From Salinirubrum litoreum (lineage in GTDB: Archaea > Halobacteriota > Halobacteria > Halobacteriales > Haloferacaceae), in contig NZ_JAJCVJ010000001.1 in the NCBI RefSeq assembly GCF_020567425.1, positions 682,001 to 746,000 on the forward strand: 64,000 nucleotides of DNA. Reading direction: 5' to 3'. Position numbers and translations under genes: made by a program. The notes under the pieces were generated by a model, which worked only from the letters and a program-made list of their open reading frames with translations, was not told the origin of the DNA and searched no databases. Of this stretch, positions 62,601-64,000 are shown one piece after another; the stretch's first letter is position 1; the number at the start of each line of letters is the position of its first letter.

Positions 62601-62867
62601 GTCGTCGCCCGAGTCCCAGCGCTCGCTCCCCGGTGCGGCCCCGAGATTCCGATACAGTTCCGACTCGACCTCGTCGTAGTCGTACTCCGTGAGGTAGTCC
62701 GACCACGTGTACTCGCCGACCGTGACCTGCTGTCCGTGGGTGTCGGTCCCCGCCTCCCCGTCGGCGTGCCCCTCGGACTCCGCTGAGTCGTCGGCTCCGC
62801 TCAACTGCGATGGGTCGGAGCCGTCAGCGTCGTCGATAGCCATTGGTCCACCGTCGGTGTCCCCCAT
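59616..62867 (-). CDS. pilB: Type IV pilus assembly ATPase PilB
   Basis: The 1083-residue hexameric ATPase powers pilus assembly. Walker A is GGTASGKTTSLNA (about 555), followed by SIEDTREVELPQRNWIASVT, the Walker B-type YIVMGEIRGEEGRTLFQ and STGHTTYTTFHAD. It is unusually long: an acidic N-terminal domain (1-110) and an about 190-residue Asp/Gly-rich C-terminal tail with repeated GSDFGDGSDF-like units (near 1010-1035). The start at 62867 matches a leaderless promoter (ttaattatg, 62885-62893); an in-frame ATG at 62843 is possible. The pilC gene follows with overlap. Confidence 0.9.
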   Translation of the reverse strand: MGDTDGGPMAIDDADGSDPSQLSGADDSAESEGHADGEAGTDTHGQQVTVGEYTWSDYLTEYDYDEVESELYRNLGAAPGSERWDSGDDEAVRTTLGEQDWARVDFDPEEHLGFHPTDTEDRVGEAGATAERLQEHFESFCDPETTPVVKDEYLWEHYKREYYYDEDGSRPESEGEVDPFDAEPTLGFDPEHVESVLSHAGNRRDDLAEIVDRRTVDVAEDFSEDDFFSTSEGHTTVVNRYDLEKSVPLAKKTHFEEIERYWVNKPYAFVIIFHSSKENEKKYYVVQPYTTEIESDLKEFLTGKLRNAIKYSDDGVLVGGDDQRRTVIENETLSLLERYDLYQTDDGNELLDTVAERLGVEDDEGTTAKLLAMLGWQGHRTEDGGLEGIEARPEPVVIEEDRDTLSEYQVDKLLYLLKRDFIGYERIDGIKNDVNVEDISCDGYNSPVFVYHGDYEQLITNIYHDETELDDFVVKLAQRSGKGISKRRPQVDATLPDGSRAQLTLGKEVSDHGTNYTIRQFKDVPFTPIDLINWSTFSLDEMAFLWLCIENNKSLIFAGGTASGKTTSLNAVSLFIPSNAKIVSIEDTREVELPQRNWIASVTRPSFSDDDKGDVDEFDLLEAALRQRPEYIVMGEIRGEEGRTLFQVMSTGHTTYTTFHADSVGEVLKRFTTDPINVSKTMFTALDLVSIQTQTRVQGNKVRRNKSLTEINHYDAENDEINVQDVYQWQAETDEFLKMGDSNTLDEIKFDRGWNEHTLRTEMFKRRVVLAYLIKHGLNTYTQVAATFQAFINDQDTILTLMANGQLERSLEDLREMESVLIDIDPEKEAMVPRPSANEEKIAEAEEILDRAEDELFDDYRGEDASSVASALLDLESEEDVVADADDDGPDHPELAAADHEQSDDGPDPLDEYGDEFDDPSELEAPDESDDPDELHLNEGQGGGSMNLDDPASGSQTEPEADAEGDEDVLDFGDEPMFIGSDPSEMDDDASPADMEDPDNWDVDDLGDPSDFDEGGGFDGGSDFGDGSDFGEGSDFDGDDAPDEFDLGGDEGDDADGDGDGDAGLDDEWGFGEFESADPEEDE

Positions 62868-62884
62868 CAAAAAGCCTTCTCCAT

Positions 62885-62936
62885 AATTAACCCAAACTTA
62901 CTACTTCTGTCTCTCTGATACGTTCGGAATCGAACG
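62885..62936 (-). promoter_or_regulatory. pilB promoter with inverted repeat upstream
   Basis: ttaattat (minus, about 62886-62893) is the TATA, 19-26 bases before the ATG at 62867. About 30 bases further upstream cgttcg (62921-62926) and cgaacg (62931-62936) are spaced by gaat, an operator-like inverted repeat. Confidence 0.55.
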
Positions 62937-63090
62937 CGACCCGGTCGCGACAGATTCGGCTGCAGTCCTGCTCTTTCTCTCCGAAATTCCGACGACAGCG
63001 ACTGTCGGCTCCCGTGCTCTTCTGTGGTCGGGTCTCCGACAGAACTGCGTAGGTTCAGATGGATCGAGTGCCCGTTCGCTCGCGCGCGAC

Positions 63091-63121
63091 ACCGAGTTAA
63101 GCCGGGCTTAACCGCCTCGGT
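63091..63121 (-). terminator. Palindromic hairpin after acylphosphatase
   Basis: gttaagcc (63096-63103) and ggcttaac (63105-63112) are exact inverse complements around one base, and accgag (63091-63096) pairs with ctcggt (63116-63121) outside. It lies 65-95 bases after the acylphosphatase stop, so a 3' structure is the likely role. Confidence 0.45.
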
Positions 63122-63185
63122 TCGCTCGGCTCGTCCGACTCGATTCGGGGATCGGTACCACCGGTGTCGCCCGCGTCACACCGAC

Positions 63186-63473
63186 TCAGCGTCTGATCTC
63201 GAAGCCGTCCAGTCCCTCGGGGTCGCCGTACTCGACGGCCACGTCCGAGACGGTCGCCTGTGGACTGCCCGTGTCGCACCAGTCGACCATCGACTCCACC
63301 GCCGAGCGTGGGCCCTCGAACACCGCCTCGACCCGGCCGTCGGCGAGGTTCCGCACCCAGCCGTCGACGCCGTGGTCGCGGGCCGTGTCCCGTGTCGTCG
63401 CGCGGTAGAAGACGCCCTGTACTCGCCCGGTGACGAAGACGTGTGCGCGAACGCGGTCGCTGTCGTCGGTCAT
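63186..63473 (-). CDS. acyP: Acylphosphatase
   Basis: The 95-residue protein has the complete small-enzyme fold: VRAHVFVTGRVQGVFYRATT (with the phosphate-binding Arg in the GRVQGVFYR loop), DGWVRNLADGRVEAVFEG (with the catalytic Asn) and the C-terminal VEYGDPEGLDGFEIR. It hydrolyses acyl phosphates such as carbamoyl and acetyl phosphate. ATG at 63473 is chosen; the open frame upstream would extend into the divergent phosphohexomutase gene. Confidence 0.95.
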   Translation of the reverse strand: MTDDSDRVRAHVFVTGRVQGVFYRATTRDTARDHGVDGWVRNLADGRVEAVFEGPRSAVESMVDWCDTGSPQATVSDVAVEYGDPEGLDGFEIRR

Positions 63474-63566
63474 GGATCGACGTTCGACGCCCGCCGGGGA
63501 AAAGCCACCGTCCCGGGCGCGACGCGAATCGACGGCATCTAAGTGGTCGGCCGGAAACGGTGGCGT

Positions 63567-64000
63567 ATGGACTTGTTCGGAACCGCCGGCATCCGTGGCA
63601 GTGCCAGAGAGCGCGTGACACCGGAACTCGCGCTGGCGGTCGGCCGCGCCGTCGGTCGGGACGCCGACGAGGTCGTCGTCGGCCGCGACGGACGCACGAC
63701 CGGCCCGGCACTCGCGGCGGCCGTCGAGGCGGGCCTGCTCTCTGCGGGCGCGACCGTCCGCCGAGTCGGCGTCGTCCCGACGCCCGCACTCGCCTCCGCC
63801 TCGCGGGGCCGACGCGGCGTGATGCTGACCGCCTCGCACAACCCGCCGACCGACAACGGGATCAAACTGTTCGTGAACGGCGTGGAGTACGACCGCGAGG
63901 CGGAACGCCGGATCGACCGCCGCGTCGAAGCCGACGAACCGTCGGCGGCGTGGGACGAGTGGGCCGACTCCAGCCACGTCGACCCACTGCCCGACTACCG
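63567..64000 (+). CDS. Phosphoglucomutase/phosphomannomutase family protein (partial)
   Basis: The first 144 codons are present; the gene runs off the window. It starts MDLFGTAGIRGSARERVTPE, contains VVVGRDGRTTGPAL and the active-site phosphoserine motif TASHNPPTDNGIK, which identifies an alpha-D-phosphohexomutase. Glucosamine, glucose or mannose phosphate could be the substrate; the missing domains decide this. It is divergent from acylphosphatase, with 93 bases between the start codons. Confidence 0.93.
   Translation, partial: MDLFGTAGIRGSARERVTPELALAVGRAVGRDADEVVVGRDGRTTGPALAAAVEAGLLSAGATVRRVGVVPTPALASASRGRRGVMLTASHNPPTDNGIKLFVNGVEYDREAERRIDRRVEADEPSAAWDEWADSSHVDPLPDY

Larger units (their letters stand above)
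62868..63185. other. Intergenic region between acylphosphatase and pilB
   Basis: Both flanking genes are on the minus strand. It holds the pilB TATA (62885-62893), a perfect hairpin-like inverted repeat at 62921-62936 and a long palindromic hairpin at 63091-63121. No gene is seen; a small basic frame has the wrong composition. Confidence 0.6.

Noticed and set aside
62917-62950. tRNA T-arm on the minus strand
   Set aside because: The word gttcgattcc appears, but flanking bases do not form a T-stem and no anticodon or acceptor arm can be built; it is the inverted repeat of the pilB promoter.
1-64000. Prophage, integrative element or insertion sequence
   Set aside because: No integrase, transposase, phage structural gene, target duplication or change in base composition was seen; nearly all genes are core haloarchaeal functions.

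Overview
The window is chromosomal DNA from a halophilic archaeon (class Halobacteria). The evidence is very GC-rich sequence, acidic proteins ending codons mostly in C or G, Tat-type lipoproteins with the LAGC/LAGGC lipobox, a halocyanin-like protein, an archaetidylserine synthase, archaeal ribosomal proteins S15 and S3ae (eS1), Pcc1, TiaS, and several families known only from haloarchaea (DUF7344, DUF5820, a DUF7835-like zinc ribbon). Most promoters look leaderless: an AT-rich TATA element lies about 25-40 bases before the start codon. The genus cannot be fixed from sequence alone. I see no rRNA, tRNA, insertion sequence or CRISPR array.

Layout. 1-9.2 kb: end of a CDC48-type ATPase, enoyl-CoA hydratase, YchF GTPase, methionine aminopeptidase, a zinc ribbon, a HIT hydrolase, a cation efflux carrier, signal peptidase I, an MBL hydrolase, a YkgJ cysteine-cluster protein and a TRAM protein. 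9.2-18.9 kb: two overlapping beta-propeller lipoproteins, a LeuA/CimA-type synthase, a DUF192 protein, an HNH-like protein, a nucleobase permease, Yip1, thymidine kinase and two DUF7344 membrane proteins. 19.0-26.7 kb: an overlapping four-gene operon, prkA1-prkA2-yeaH(DUF444)-spoVR, the archaeal version of a bacterial stress/sporulation module, here with two PrkA paralogues. 27-35 kb: small proteins, a 700-base gene-poor stretch, pyrF, the gluconeogenic pair class I aldolase-FBPase, a hybrid histidine kinase and an Agl23-like membrane protein. 35-43.7 kb: ribH-aminotransferase, tiaS, an isochorismatase-YcgG pair, a DUF3311-sodium/solute symporter pair and the RNA ligase partner protein. 44-51 kb: a second Agl23-like protein, an AAA ATPase with a histidine-rich tail next to an MBL hydrolase, a frameshifted CPBP protease, and a thiolase-OB-fold pair. 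51-64 kb: a Tat-exported hydrolase, archaetidylserine synthase, halocyanin, the S15-RecJ-like-Pcc1-S3ae operon, a DUF4382 lipoprotein, the pilB-pilC pilus operon, acylphosphatase and the start of a phosphohexomutase.

The most unusual signals are in non-coding DNA. There are nested inverted-repeat elements at 355-425, 43954-44115 and 52598-52643, a run of four hairpins at 28210-28334, a perfect 10-base inverted repeat at the symporter promoter (41929-41953), and four decamer repeats upstream of ribH (35361-35400). In coding DNA the points of interest are a frameshift that splits the third catalytic motif of the CPBP protease, a serine where thiolases carry the nucleophilic cysteine, in-frame tandem duplications in two proteins, and the doubled PrkA operon.
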